Numbered from the stretch's first letter, positions 14,178-22,375 are shown. The stretch: DNA of 26,594 bases from Pseudomonadota bacterium (GCA_023387085.1 JAEWIL010000052.1:1-26594); one strand, 5' to 3'. Notes: a model not told the origin generated them from the sequence alone. Made by a program: numbers and translations.

Positions 14178-15380
14178 ATGACCGATGCATTTATCTGCGA
14201 CGCGATCCGGACGCCGATTGGCCGGCAGGGCGGGGCGCTCTCCTCCGTTCGCGCGGACGATCTCGCCGCGTTGCCCATTCGCGCGCTGATAGAGCGCAAT
14301 CCCGGCGTGAATTGGGAAAGCGTCGACGATGTCCTGTTCGGCTGTGCCAACCAGGCGGGGGAGGACAACCGAAACGTCGGCCGCATGGCAGCTCTTCTGG
14401 CCGGGCTCCCAACCGATGTGGCGGGTGCAACGATCAACCGGCTGTGCGGATCGGGACTCGACGCCGTCGGCTCCGCCGCACGCGGGATCAGGGCGGGCGA
14501 CCTCGATCTCGTGATCGCCGGCGGTGTCGAAAGCATGAGCCGCGCTCCTTATGTTCTCAGTAAGGCAAGCGCGCCTTTCGCACGCAATCAGATGCTCGAA
14601 GATACGACTCTCGGCTGGCGCTTCATCAATCCCGTGATGCGCTCGCTCTATGGCGTCGATTCGATGCCCGAAACCGCCGAGAATGTGGCGCGCGAATGGA
14701 AGATATCGCGCGAGGCCCAGGATCGCTTCGCGCTTGCAAGCCAGGACAAGGCGGCCAAGGCACAGGCGAGCGGCCGCCTGGCGGTCGAGATCGTGCCGGT
14801 ATCGGTCCCGCAGAGGAAGGGCGATGCGGTGGTGGTCGATCGCGACGAACATCCGCGCCAGACCTCACTCGATGCGCTTGCGAAACTGAAGCCGATCGTG
14901 ACGAACGACGGGAGCGTTACCGCGGGTAATGCTTCGGGCGTGAACGACGGTGCCGCCGCGATGCTCGTTGCAAGCGAGGCGGCCGCGAGCCGCAACGGGT
15001 TGACGCCGCGCGCGCGCGTTCTCGGGCTCGCGACTGCCGGCGTCGAGCCGCGTATCATGGGCGTCGGACCGACCTTCGCGGTGCGCAAGCTTCTCGATCG
15101 TACGGGTGTTTCGCTGGATCGGATTGACGTGCTCGAGTTGAACGAAGCCTTCGCGTCGCAAGTGCTGGCGGTGATGAGTGATCTCGGGCTCGATCCGGCC
15201 GACCCGCGCGTCAACCGTAACGGCGGTGCAATCGCACTCGGTCATCCGCTCGGCATGTCGGGCGCACGCATCGCGATGACCGCTGCACAAGAACTCCATG
15301 AAACGGGCGGACGTTATGCGATTGCCTCGATGTGCGTGGGCGTGGGACAGGGGATCGCGTTGCTTCTGGAGCGGGTCTAG
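14178..15380 (+). CDS. pcaF: 3-oxoadipyl-CoA thiolase (PcaF/PaaJ type)
   Basis: This is a 400-residue thiolase with the full active site: Cys90 in NRLCGSG, His356 in ALGHPLG and Cys386 in SMCVGVGQG. Several segments are typical of 3-oxoadipyl-CoA thiolases rather than general FadA enzymes: RTPIGRQGGALSSVRADDL near the start, FGCANQAGEDNRNVGRM, and YGVDSMPETAENVA. It cleaves 3-oxoadipyl-CoA with CoA into succinyl-CoA and acetyl-CoA, the final step of the box route. A GAAGGA site (14166-14171) precedes the ATG. It lies 93 bases after the acyl-CoA dehydrogenase gene, a gap containing a T7 run but no convincing terminator. It could additionally serve the side-chain beta-oxidation suggested by its operon. 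Confidence 0.93.
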   Translation: MTDAFICDAIRTPIGRQGGALSSVRADDLAALPIRALIERNPGVNWESVDDVLFGCANQAGEDNRNVGRMAALLAGLPTDVAGATINRLCGSGLDAVGSAARGIRAGDLDLVIAGGVESMSRAPYVLSKASAPFARNQMLEDTTLGWRFINPVMRSLYGVDSMPETAENVAREWKISREAQDRFALASQDKAAKAQASGRLAVEIVPVSVPQRKGDAVVVDRDEHPRQTSLDALAKLKPIVTNDGSVTAGNASGVNDGAAAMLVASEAAASRNGLTPRARVLGLATAGVEPRIMGVGPTFAVRKLLDRTGVSLDRIDVLELNEAFASQVLAVMSDLGLDPADPRVNRNGGAIALGHPLGMSGARIAMTAAQELHETGGRYAIASMCVGVGQGIALLLERV

Positions 15381-15401
15381 GTCGGCGGCGCGCCTCCGCT
15401 T

Positions 15402-15449
15402 GTCCATGATGGCTATGGACTTGCCGCGCACGCTGCCAAATGGCAAGTC
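15402..15449. repeat. Nested inverted repeats between convergent operons
   Basis: Two adjacent stems share a boundary. GTCCAT (15402-15407) pairs with ATGGAC (15415-15420). GACTTGCC (15418-15425) pairs with GGCAAGTC (15442-15449), with a small TGCCA/TGGCA palindrome at the foot of the second arm. The two stems compete for 15418-15420. They lie in the 129-base gap between the thiolase and moeA ends. Confidence 0.5.
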
Positions 15450-15496
15450 GGTGCGGCGGGCGAGCCGGGACATGCTGAACGCGGCAAGGCCGGGAC

Positions 15497-15520
15497 AACC
15501 GGGCTGCTGCTAGCCCGGTT
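15497..15520. terminator. Strong hairpin at the thiolase/moeA convergence, possible bidirectional terminator
   Basis: AACCGGGCT-GCTGCT-AGCCCGGTT is a perfect 9-base stem with a 6-base loop. It includes the moeA stop codon (15510-15512, minus strand) and lies 116 bases past the thiolase stop. No T-run follows on either strand, so termination would have to be of a non-canonical or Rho-assisted kind. Confidence 0.5.
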
Positions 15521-16799
15521 CCCCGCCGGTCGGCGAGTAGAGGCTCGGTCGTTTGGAATAGAGTGCGACCCTGGATTTCGATCCCGCTCGATCGACCCGT
15601 AGCCAGCAATCGGCGGTCATCGGGGAGCCCATGATGTGCGACCGCTGCTCTTCCAGCGGTACCGCTTCGCAAGATGCCTTCCGGGGATGACGCGCCGACA
15701 GGAAGCGCGTCAGGCCCTCGCGGCCGGCCACCTGGGCGTCGATCGGCCGCCCATTCTCGGGAGGCAGGCCCATCAGGTTCCGGATTGCTGCGGTCACGAA
15801 AAAGCGAAAGCCGACAAGAGCCGCGACCGGATTGCCCGGCAGGCCGAAAAATGGCCGTCCATCCGAAAGCAGCGCAAACAGGATCGGCTTGCCGGGCCGC
15901 ATCGCAACGCCGTGGAAAATGATCCGCGCGGACAGTTTCTCGAGCGCCGTCCGCACAAGATCGTAATTTCCTCCCGAGACTCCGCCCGTCGACAGGATGA
16001 TGTCGGGCCGCGATGCACGGGACAGCGCGGCGATGGCGGCAGTCAAGGCGTCAAGCGCGTCGGGAACCGGGCGTTCGATGCGGCATTCGAGCCCGAGCTG
16101 CCGGGCGAGAGCGCCGAGCATCGGCCCATTTGTATCCAAACGGGACGCGCCGCCGATATCGCCCGCGCGAATAATTTCATTGCCTGTCGGTATGGCCGCG
16201 AGGCGCGGCGGGCGTCGACACCAGATATGGGCGATGCCATAGGAACAGAGAGCGCCTATGGCTTCAGGCGACATGAGTGTCCCGGCCTCGACAACCCGAC
16301 GGCCTGCCGCGACATCTTCGCCGCGCCGACGTATGTTGAGACCCGGCTGTGCCGGCTTGCGAATGAGCAGTCCGCCGTCGGAAATCTCGCAAATTTCGTA
16401 GACGATGACCGCATCAGCGCCCTCGGGGATCGGGCCTCCCGTGCTGATGGGACATGCTTCGGCTTGCCCGAGGCAGGCGGGCGGCCCCTGAGCCGCGATT
16501 TCGGGACCGAGCGCAAGCCTGACGGGCAGACCGGCGGTTGCCCGGAGCGTGTCCGCGCTACGGACGGCAAAGCCGTCCATCGCCGAGCAATCGAACCGCG
16601 GGCTGTCATAAGCCGCGTAAATCGGTCGGCTCGCGACATGATCGAGGAGGTCGGCGTCGACCGGGCAATTCTCCGCGGGCAGGGGTGGAATCGACCGCCG
16701 AATCAGGTCGAGCGCGGCATCCACGGAAATCTTTTGTCCGGCCATCGTCCTGTAATCGACGTCAGTCCGACAGGCGTCGGGGAGAGGGGCGTTGGCCAT
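15510..16799 (-). CDS. moeA: MoeA, molybdopterin molybdenumtransferase
   Basis: The protein has 429 residues. It inserts molybdate into adenylated molybdopterin in the last stage of molybdenum cofactor synthesis. Family signatures are present: SPRFDCSAMDGFA near 65-77, STGGPIPEGADAVI, the MoCF-domain motif ILSTGGVSGGNYD, RPGKPILFA and FGLPGNPVAAL. It is the last gene of the fds operon, 54 bases after fdsD, and so is positioned to supply cofactor to the formate dehydrogenase. The ATG at 16799 has AAGGA very close upstream (2-base gap). A second ATG at 16745 (MAGQKISV), preceded by AGGA, is a credible alternative start and would match the usual family N terminus better. Confidence 0.92.
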   Translation of the reverse strand: MANAPLPDACRTDVDYRTMAGQKISVDAALDLIRRSIPPLPAENCPVDADLLDHVASRPIYAAYDSPRFDCSAMDGFAVRSADTLRATAGLPVRLALGPEIAAQGPPACLGQAEACPISTGGPIPEGADAVIVYEICEISDGGLLIRKPAQPGLNIRRRGEDVAAGRRVVEAGTLMSPEAIGALCSYGIAHIWCRRPPRLAAIPTGNEIIRAGDIGGASRLDTNGPMLGALARQLGLECRIERPVPDALDALTAAIAALSRASRPDIILSTGGVSGGNYDLVRTALEKLSARIIFHGVAMRPGKPILFALLSDGRPFFGLPGNPVAALVGFRFFVTAAIRNLMGLPPENGRPIDAQVAGREGLTRFLSARHPRKASCEAVPLEEQRSHIMGSPMTADCWLRVDRAGSKSRVALYSKRPSLYSPTGGEPG

Positions 16800-16853
16800 T
16801 ATCCTTGCCGCAGCGCGGTCGGCGAACCGCCTGCCACATCGCCTCGACCATGT

Positions 16854-17096
16854 TCATCGTTCGGAGATCCGCCCGATCGCGGCGGCGGCGATCGTCGACA
16901 GGGCGCCCGGACGATCCTCGGCGAGCTCGACGATACGCTGGCGCATCAACGGGTCCCAGAAGCTGCGAATATGATCGGCCACCATGTCGGTCGCCCGCTC
17001 GCCGCCCTCGACCTCCAGATTGCGCGCGATCTGGTTCGCCATATAGATGAGCCGGTCGGCGGTCGACATGACGCCCTCTTCGTGCGCGTCGCTCAT
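16854..17096 (-). CDS. fdsD: Formate dehydrogenase delta subunit (FdsD)
   Basis: This 80-residue protein matches the small delta subunit of soluble NAD-dependent formate dehydrogenases. It has the characteristic segments DRLIYMANQIARNLE and HIRSFWDPLMRQRI near residues 14-55. It is thought to aid assembly or stability of the FdsGBA complex rather than catalysis. The ATG at 17096 overlaps the fdsA stop (ATGA); Met10 is a possible alternative start. It is followed by moeA, where many fds operons carry the sulfurtransferase gene fdhD (fdsC), which is absent here. Confidence 0.9.
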   Translation of the reverse strand: MSDAHEEGVMSTADRLIYMANQIARNLEVEGGERATDMVADHIRSFWDPLMRQRIVELAEDRPGALSTIAAAAIGRISER

Positions 17097-19939
17097 TCGG
17101 CGGCCTCTACCGACATGATGCGGCGGCTCTGGCGGGCCTGCTCGGCATAATCCTCCTGCCAGTCGGATGGGCCGTTCGAAAGGCCGATCTGCACCGCCGT
17201 CACCTTATATTCGGGGCAATTGGTCGCCCAGTCCGAATAGTCGGTGGTGATGACATTCGCCTGCGTGTCGGGGTGGTGGAAGGTGGTGTAGACGACCCCC
17301 GGCGCGACGCGTTCGGTGATCAGCGCGCGCAGCGTCGTTTCGCCGGCGCGGCTCTTCAGGCTGACCCAGTCGCCATCCTTGATTCCGCGATTTTCGGCGT
17401 CGAGCGGATGGATTTCCAACCGGTCTTCGGGGTGCCAGGCGGTGTTCGCGGTGCGCCGCGTCTGGGCGCCGACGTTATAGTGGCTGAGGATGCGGCCGGT
17501 GGTGAGAAGGAGCGGGAAGCGCGGCCCGGTCTTTTCGTCGGTCGGGACATAGTCGGTGACGACGAACTTGCCCTTACCGCGAACGAAGCCGTCGATGTGC
17601 ATCGTCGGCGTGCCGTCGGGAGCCGCTTCGTTGGCGGGCCATTGCAGCGAGCCTTCGGCCTCCAGCCGGTCGTAGTGGACGCCGGCGAAGGTCGGGGTCA
17701 GTGCCGCGATCTCGTCCATGATTTCGGACGGATGCGTATAGGTCCAGCCGAGCCCCATCGCATTGGCGACCATCTGGACGATCTCCCAATCGGCATGGCC
17801 GTTGAGCGGCGCCATCACCTTGCGCACCATCTGGATGCGGCGTTCGGCGTTGGTGAAGGTGCCGTCCTTTTCGAGGAAGGTCGATCCGGGCAGAAAGACA
17901 TGTGCGTAGTTCGCGGTTTCGTTGAGGAACAGGTCCTGCACGACGACGCATTTCATCGCCGCGAGCCCGGCGGCGACATGGTGGGTGTTGGGGTCGGACT
18001 GAAGAATATCTTCGCCCTGAATGAACAGCCCCTTGAAGCTGCCGTCGGTCGCGGCGTCGAGCATATTGGGGATGCGCAGCCCCGGCTCGCTGTCGAGGGT
18101 GACGCCCCACGCCGCTTCGAACGTCTCGCGCACCGCGGTGTCGGAAACGTGGCGGTAGCCCGAAAATTCGTGCGGGAAGCTGCCCATGTCGCAGGCGCCC
18201 TGAACATTATTCTGGCCGCGCAGCGGGTTCACGCCGACGCCCTCGCGCCCGATATTGCCCGTCGCCATCGCGAGATTGGCGATCGCCATCACAGTCGACG
18301 ATCCCTGGCTGTGCTCCGTGACGCCGAGGCCATAGTAAATCGCGGCATTGCCGCCGGTGGCGTAGAGGCGGGCGGCGGCGCGGAGGTCCGCGGCACGGAC
18401 GCCGGTCAGCGGCTCGATCGCTTCGGGCGAGCGCGCTGCTTCCGAGACGAAGTCGGCCCAGTCCTGAAACTCGTCCCAGTCACAGCGTTCGCGAATAAAC
18501 GCCTCGGCATAAAGTTTCTCGGTCACCACGACATGCGCCATCGCGGTCAGGAGCGCGACGTTGGTGCCGGGACGCAGCGGGAGGTGATGTTCGGCGGCTA
18601 TATGCGGCGATTTCACCAGATCGATACGGCGCGGGTCGATCACGATCAGCTTCGCGCCTTGGCGAAGCCGCTGCTTCATCCGGCTGCCGAAGACCGGGTG
18701 GGCGTCGGTGGGATTGGCGCCGATGACGAGGATGACGTCGGCCTGCTCGACGCTGTCGAAATCCTGCGTTCCCGCCGAGGTGCCGAACGTCGTCTTCAGA
18801 CCGTAGCCGGTCGGCGAATGGCAGACGCGGGCGCAGGTATCGACATTATTGTTGCCGAAGCCCTGGCGGATCAATTTCTGGACGAGGAAGGTTTCCTCGT
18901 TGGTGCAGCGCGACGAGGTGATGCCGCCGACCGAGAGGCGGCCGTATTTTTCCTGGATGCGGCGGAACTCGCTGGCGGTATGAGCGATCGCTTCGTCCCA
19001 GCTCACCTCGCGCCACGGTTCGCTGACGCTGGCGCGGATCATCGGATGGAGAATACGTTCCTGATGCTGGGCATAGCCCCAGGCGAAGCGGCCCTTGACG
19101 CAGCTATGGCCGTGGTTCGCCTTGCCGTCTTTCCACGGCACCATGCGCACCAGTTCCTCGCCGCGCATCTCGGCGCGGAAGGTGCAGCCGACGCCGCAAT
19201 AGGCACAGGTGGTGACGACGGCGCGGTCGGGGGTGCCGGTTTCGACGACCTTCTTTTCGATCAGGCTCGCGGTCGGGCACGCCTGCACGCAGGCGCCGCA
19301 CGAGACGCAATCGGAGGCGAGGAAGCTGTCGTTCTGCGACGCGGCGACTTTCGAGTTGAAACCCATGCCCTCGATGGTCAGCGCGAAGGTTCCCTGCACC
19401 TCGTCACAGGCGCGCACGCAGCGCGAGCAGACGATGCATTTCGACGGGTCGAAATCGAAATAGGGGTTCGACTGGTCCTTCGGCTGGCCCATGTTGGTCG
19501 CGCCGTCATAGCCGTAGCGCACGTCGCGCAGGCCGACCGCGCCGGCCTGGTCCTGCAGTTCGCAATCGCCGTTGGCGGCGCAGGTCAGGCAGTCGAGCGG
19601 GTGGTCGGAGATATAGAGCTCCATCACCCCGCGACGGAGCTGCTTCAGCCGTTCGGTCTGGGTGCGCACGACCATGCCCTCGGCGACCGGGGTGGTGCAC
19701 GAGGCCGGATAGCCCGCGCGTCCTTCGACCTCGACGAGGCAGAGGCGGCACGAGCCGAAGCTTTCGATATTGTCGGTCGCGCACAGCTTGGGGATCGACC
19801 CGCCGCTCAATGAGGCGGCGCGCATGATCGAGGTGCCTTCGGGCAGCGTGACCTGCTCGCCGTCGATCGTCAGCGTGACGTTGCGGCCGGTCGCCAGCGC
19901 GGGCGGGGTGCCGTGGTCGGTTTCGCGGGTGAAACCCAT
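17093..19939 (-). CDS. fdsA: NAD-dependent formate dehydrogenase alpha subunit (FdsA)
   Basis: This is the 948-residue molybdenum (bis-MGD) catalytic subunit; it oxidises formate to CO2. Cofactor ligands appear in order: a 2Fe-2S site Cys53, Cys64, Cys67, Cys81; a His-Cys 4Fe-4S site His113, Cys117, Cys120, Cys126; two ferredoxin-type 4Fe-4S clusters Cys168-Cys178 and Cys211-Cys221; and a further 4Fe-4S site Cys245, Cys248, Cys252, Cys280. The molybdenum ligand is Cys373, followed by His374, in ARVCHSPT, so this is the cysteine form and not a selenocysteine enzyme. Start at 19939 follows the fdsB stop by 4 bases, with GTAAGAAG as a weak ribosome site. It sits between fdsB and fdsD in a coupled operon. 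Formate released by BoxC is the obvious local substrate. Confidence 0.96.
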   Translation of the reverse strand: MGFTRETDHGTPPALATGRNVTLTIDGEQVTLPEGTSIMRAASLSGGSIPKLCATDNIESFGSCRLCLVEVEGRAGYPASCTTPVAEGMVVRTQTERLKQLRRGVMELYISDHPLDCLTCAANGDCELQDQAGAVGLRDVRYGYDGATNMGQPKDQSNPYFDFDPSKCIVCSRCVRACDEVQGTFALTIEGMGFNSKVAASQNDSFLASDCVSCGACVQACPTASLIEKKVVETGTPDRAVVTTCAYCGVGCTFRAEMRGEELVRMVPWKDGKANHGHSCVKGRFAWGYAQHQERILHPMIRASVSEPWREVSWDEAIAHTASEFRRIQEKYGRLSVGGITSSRCTNEETFLVQKLIRQGFGNNNVDTCARVCHSPTGYGLKTTFGTSAGTQDFDSVEQADVILVIGANPTDAHPVFGSRMKQRLRQGAKLIVIDPRRIDLVKSPHIAAEHHLPLRPGTNVALLTAMAHVVVTEKLYAEAFIRERCDWDEFQDWADFVSEAARSPEAIEPLTGVRAADLRAAARLYATGGNAAIYYGLGVTEHSQGSSTVMAIANLAMATGNIGREGVGVNPLRGQNNVQGACDMGSFPHEFSGYRHVSDTAVRETFEAAWGVTLDSEPGLRIPNMLDAATDGSFKGLFIQGEDILQSDPNTHHVAAGLAAMKCVVVQDLFLNETANYAHVFLPGSTFLEKDGTFTNAERRIQMVRKVMAPLNGHADWEIVQMVANAMGLGWTYTHPSEIMDEIAALTPTFAGVHYDRLEAEGSLQWPANEAAPDGTPTMHIDGFVRGKGKFVVTDYVPTDEKTGPRFPLLLTTGRILSHYNVGAQTRRTANTAWHPEDRLEIHPLDAENRGIKDGDWVSLKSRAGETTLRALITERVAPGVVYTTFHHPDTQANVITTDYSDWATNCPEYKVTAVQIGLSNGPSDWQEDYAEQARQSRRIMSVEAAE

Positions 19940-19943
19940 CTTC

Positions 19944-21518
19944 TTACTCCGCCGCTGCGAGGGCCGGCGCGGGGACGCCGAAATCTTCGGGGAAATGATC
20001 GAGCGCGCTCAACACCGGATAGGGGGTGAAGCCGCCGAGCGCGCAGAGCGAGCCATATTTCATCGTGTCGCACAGGTCGCGGAGCAGCGTGGTCTGGGCG
20101 CCAAGGCTGACGTCGATGCGGTCGGGTGCGCGCGAATAGAGCGCCTTGCCGAGCGTGCCGCCCTGCGCGGCGGCGCGGGCCGGCTCGGTCTCGCGCGCCG
20201 CGATGATGCGGTCGACAATCTCGACCCCGCGCGTCGAGCCGATCCGGCACGGCGTGCACTTGCCGCAGCTTTCGGCGGCGCAGAATTCCATCGCGAAGCG
20301 CGCCATATGCGCCATGTCGACGCTGTCGTCGAAGATGGTGATCCCGGCATGGCCGATCAGTCCGCCGGCCTGGGTGAAGGCTTCATAATCGAAGGGCAGG
20401 TCGAACATCGATGGCGGGAAATAGGCACCGAGCGGCCCGCCGACCTGCACCGCGCGCACCGGCCGGCCGCTGGCGGTGCCGCCGCCGATGCCGTTCACCA
20501 GTTCGCCAAGGGTGATGCCGAAGCCGACCTCGAACAATCCGCCATGCTTTACATTGCCCGCGAGCTGCACCGGCATCGTGCCGCGCGAGCGGCCGAAGCC
20601 GACATTGGCATAGGCGTCGGCGCCTTCGGACAGGATGAACGGCACGGCGGCGAGGCTCAGCACATTGTTGATCACCGTCGGCTTGCCGAACAGGCCGGCG
20701 AGCGCGGGGAGCGGGGGCTTGGCGCGGACCTGGCCGCGCTTGCCCTCGATGCTGTCGAGCAGCGCGGTTTCCTCGCCGCAGACATAGGCGCCGGCGCCGG
20801 CACGCACTTCGAGGGTGAAGGGGGCGATGCGGCCTGCCGACAGCGCGATGGCGTCGCGCATCGTCTCGATCGCGAACGGATATTCGCTGCGGATATAGAT
20901 GTAGCCGTGGCTGGCCCCGACGGCGTGCGCGGCGATCGCCATGCCTTCGATCAGGCAATAGGGGTCGCCTTCCATCAGCATGCGGTCGGCGAAGGTGCCG
21001 CTGTCGCCCTCGTCGGCGTTGCAGACGATATATTTGGGGCTATTCGGCGCGTCGAGCACCGTCTGCCATTTGATGCCGGTCGGGAATCCGGCGCCGCCGC
21101 GGCCGCGCAGCCCGCTGGCCTTGACGGCGTCGACGACCGCCTGCGGTTCGGCGGCGCGAGCGATGTCGAGGCCGATCCAGCCGCCGTGCGCGGCATAATC
21201 GGCGAGGCTCAGCGGATCGATGATGCCGCAGCGGGCGAAGGTGAAGCGCTGCTGCTGTGTGAAAAAGGGCAGGGCGGCGATGTCGCCAAGCCGGTTCGGG
21301 TGGCTGCCGCCGAGGATGGCGGCGACGTCGGCGGGTGTCACCGGGCCATAGCCGATGCGGCCTTCTGCGGTTTCGATCTCGACCAGCGGTTCGATGCTGA
21401 ACAGCCCGCGCGATCCGGTGCGCACGACCTCGCAGCCCGCATCGGCAAAGGCGCGCGCGACATCGTCGGCGCCGAGCGCGACCGACGCCATGTCGCGGCT
21501 GATGAAGACGCGCGTCAT
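19944..21518 (-). CDS. fdsB: NAD-dependent formate dehydrogenase beta subunit (FdsB, NuoF-like)
   Basis: This is the 524-residue diaphorase subunit, which passes electrons from FdsA to NAD+. An N-terminal thioredoxin-like region of about 90 residues precedes the NuoF-like part. The FMN/NADH-binding RGRGGAGFPTG is around 138-148 and continues into CNADEGDSGTF. The 4Fe-4S site is Cys418, Cys421 and Cys424 in ESCGKCTPCR, with Cys492 as probable fourth ligand. The start at 21518 overlaps the fdsG stop as ATGA; a longer frame upstream is an Arg-rich shadow of fdsG and is rejected. Cytoplasmic. Confidence 0.95.
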   Translation of the reverse strand: MTRVFISRDMASVALGADDVARAFADAGCEVVRTGSRGLFSIEPLVEIETAEGRIGYGPVTPADVAAILGGSHPNRLGDIAALPFFTQQQRFTFARCGIIDPLSLADYAAHGGWIGLDIARAAEPQAVVDAVKASGLRGRGGAGFPTGIKWQTVLDAPNSPKYIVCNADEGDSGTFADRMLMEGDPYCLIEGMAIAAHAVGASHGYIYIRSEYPFAIETMRDAIALSAGRIAPFTLEVRAGAGAYVCGEETALLDSIEGKRGQVRAKPPLPALAGLFGKPTVINNVLSLAAVPFILSEGADAYANVGFGRSRGTMPVQLAGNVKHGGLFEVGFGITLGELVNGIGGGTASGRPVRAVQVGGPLGAYFPPSMFDLPFDYEAFTQAGGLIGHAGITIFDDSVDMAHMARFAMEFCAAESCGKCTPCRIGSTRGVEIVDRIIAARETEPARAAAQGGTLGKALYSRAPDRIDVSLGAQTTLLRDLCDTMKYGSLCALGGFTPYPVLSALDHFPEDFGVPAPALAAAE

Positions 21519-21982
21519 GCCGCGACCTCGGCGGCGATGCGGTCGAGCGCTGCGGTATCGATCCGCGCCACCGGGCGCCCGTCGACCAGCGCATTGGGGC
21601 CGATGGCGCACAGGCCAAGGCAATAGACGGGTTCGAGCGTGACCTGGCCGTCGCGGCGGGTCTCGCCCATCGCGACGCCCAGCCGTTTGGCGGCGGCGGC
21701 CTCGATCGCGGCGCCGCCGCGCGCCTGGCAGCTTTCGGCGCGGCACAATTTGACGATATGGCGCCCGGCGGGCTGGCGGCGATAATCGTGGTAAAAGGTC
21801 AGCACGCCGTGGACATCGGCGCGGCTGAGGTTCAGCGCCGCGGCAATGGCGGGGACGAGCGCGTCATCGATATATCCTATCTCGTCCTGCACCGCATGCA
21901 GTAAGGGGAGCAGTCGGTCGCGTCCGGCGCCTTCGCGCTGCACCCAGCCGTCAACGAACGCCTTCGCTTCTTCCAATCCCAT
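21515..21982 (-). CDS. fdsG: NAD-dependent formate dehydrogenase gamma subunit (FdsG, NuoE-like)
   Basis: With the start chosen the protein is 155 residues. It is the 2Fe-2S NuoE-like subunit of the FdsGBA complex. The cluster ligands are Cys80 and Cys85 in KLCRAESC, then Cys121 and Cys125 in VYCLGLC. An ATG at 21991 is in frame, but AAAGGA lies 8 bases upstream of the ATG at 21982 and directly abuts the one at 21991, so 21982 is preferred. It is the first gene of the fds operon. A perfect TGATAG-N7-CTATCA palindrome lies about 70 bases upstream and may be the operator. Confidence 0.93.
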   Translation of the reverse strand: MGLEEAKAFVDGWVQREGAGRDRLLPLLHAVQDEIGYIDDALVPAIAAALNLSRADVHGVLTFYHDYRRQPAGRHIVKLCRAESCQARGGAAIEAAAAKRLGVAMGETRRDGQVTLEPVYCLGLCAIGPNALVDGRPVARIDTAALDRIAAEVAA

Positions 21983-22053
21983 GCACGCCATCCTTTTCGG
22001 GACAATCCCGTGGCGCAGAGGCGTGCGCAGGTCAAATCGATCTGCGCCATGTT

Positions 22054-22072
22054 TGATAGGGTTTGTCTATCA
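22054..22072. promoter_or_regulatory. Palindrome upstream of fdsG, possible regulator-binding site
   Basis: TGATAG-GGTTTGT-CTATCA is a perfect 6-base inverted repeat with a 7-base spacer. Its length and spacing resemble LysR-type sites, and fds operons elsewhere are often controlled by a LysR-type FdsR. No such regulator gene is in the window. Confidence 0.5.
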
Positions 22073-22189
22073 CATGCCGTCATCCCGGCCTCCCCGGGCA
22101 CACCGATGTTATAACTCACTGGAAGTCCCAATCTAGGGACGTAACCGTGCTCGATCATTCGCAATGGCCGCTCTTGACGCGCTGGCTGA

Positions 22190-22207
22190 TGACGGCGAGC
22201 GCCGTCA
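22190..22207. repeat. Perfect 7-base hairpin between fds and secretion genes
   Basis: TGACGGC-GAGC-GCCGTCA has a 7-base stem and 4-base loop. No T-run follows on either strand, so it is not a standard terminator. It lies in the gap between two divergent operons. Confidence 0.4.
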
Positions 22208-22375
22208 AAGTCGCGCGAGGAGCCCAGATTTAGCTCATCATTGACCCAGCGAAATCCCAGCTTCGGGCTTGCAACCGAATTGGGTTTATTTCCAAGAATT
22301 TGACTGTTGCGGCTTCTGTCCGGAAAACTAAGGTCATATCAAAATCAAACGAGAATCGGGGGCTCTCCTTATCCT

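Larger units (their letters stand above)
21983..22375. other. Intergenic region between fdsG and the secretion operon
   Basis: This gap of about 390 bases separates the divergent fdsG and exporter genes. It holds the TGATAG-N7-CTATCA palindrome near the fds side and a perfect hairpin at 22190-22207. From about 22240 onwards it is visibly richer in A and T than the flanking genes. Only short open frames are present and no transposase, tRNA or integrase remnant is recognised. No convincing -35/-10 pair was found for either direction. Confidence 0.6.

Noticed and set aside
13035..14852. 605-codon open frame on the minus strand opposite the acyl-CoA dehydrogenase and thiolase genes
   Set aside because: It crosses two real genes and an intergenic gap and has no recognisable motif.
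17273..19813. 846-codon open frame on the plus strand opposite fdsA
   Set aside because: The minus-strand gene is an unmistakable FdsA with all metal ligands. Long antisense frames are common in GC-rich genes, and this one has no recognisable domain.
19770..21626. 618-codon open frame on the plus strand opposite fdsB
   Set aside because: It is an Ala/Gly/Arg/Asp-rich shadow of fdsB; no domain.
22150..22230. Short open frame in the fds-exporter gap considered as a transposase remnant
   Set aside because: The roughly 30-codon translation shows no recognisable transposase motif and no terminal repeats are seen around it.
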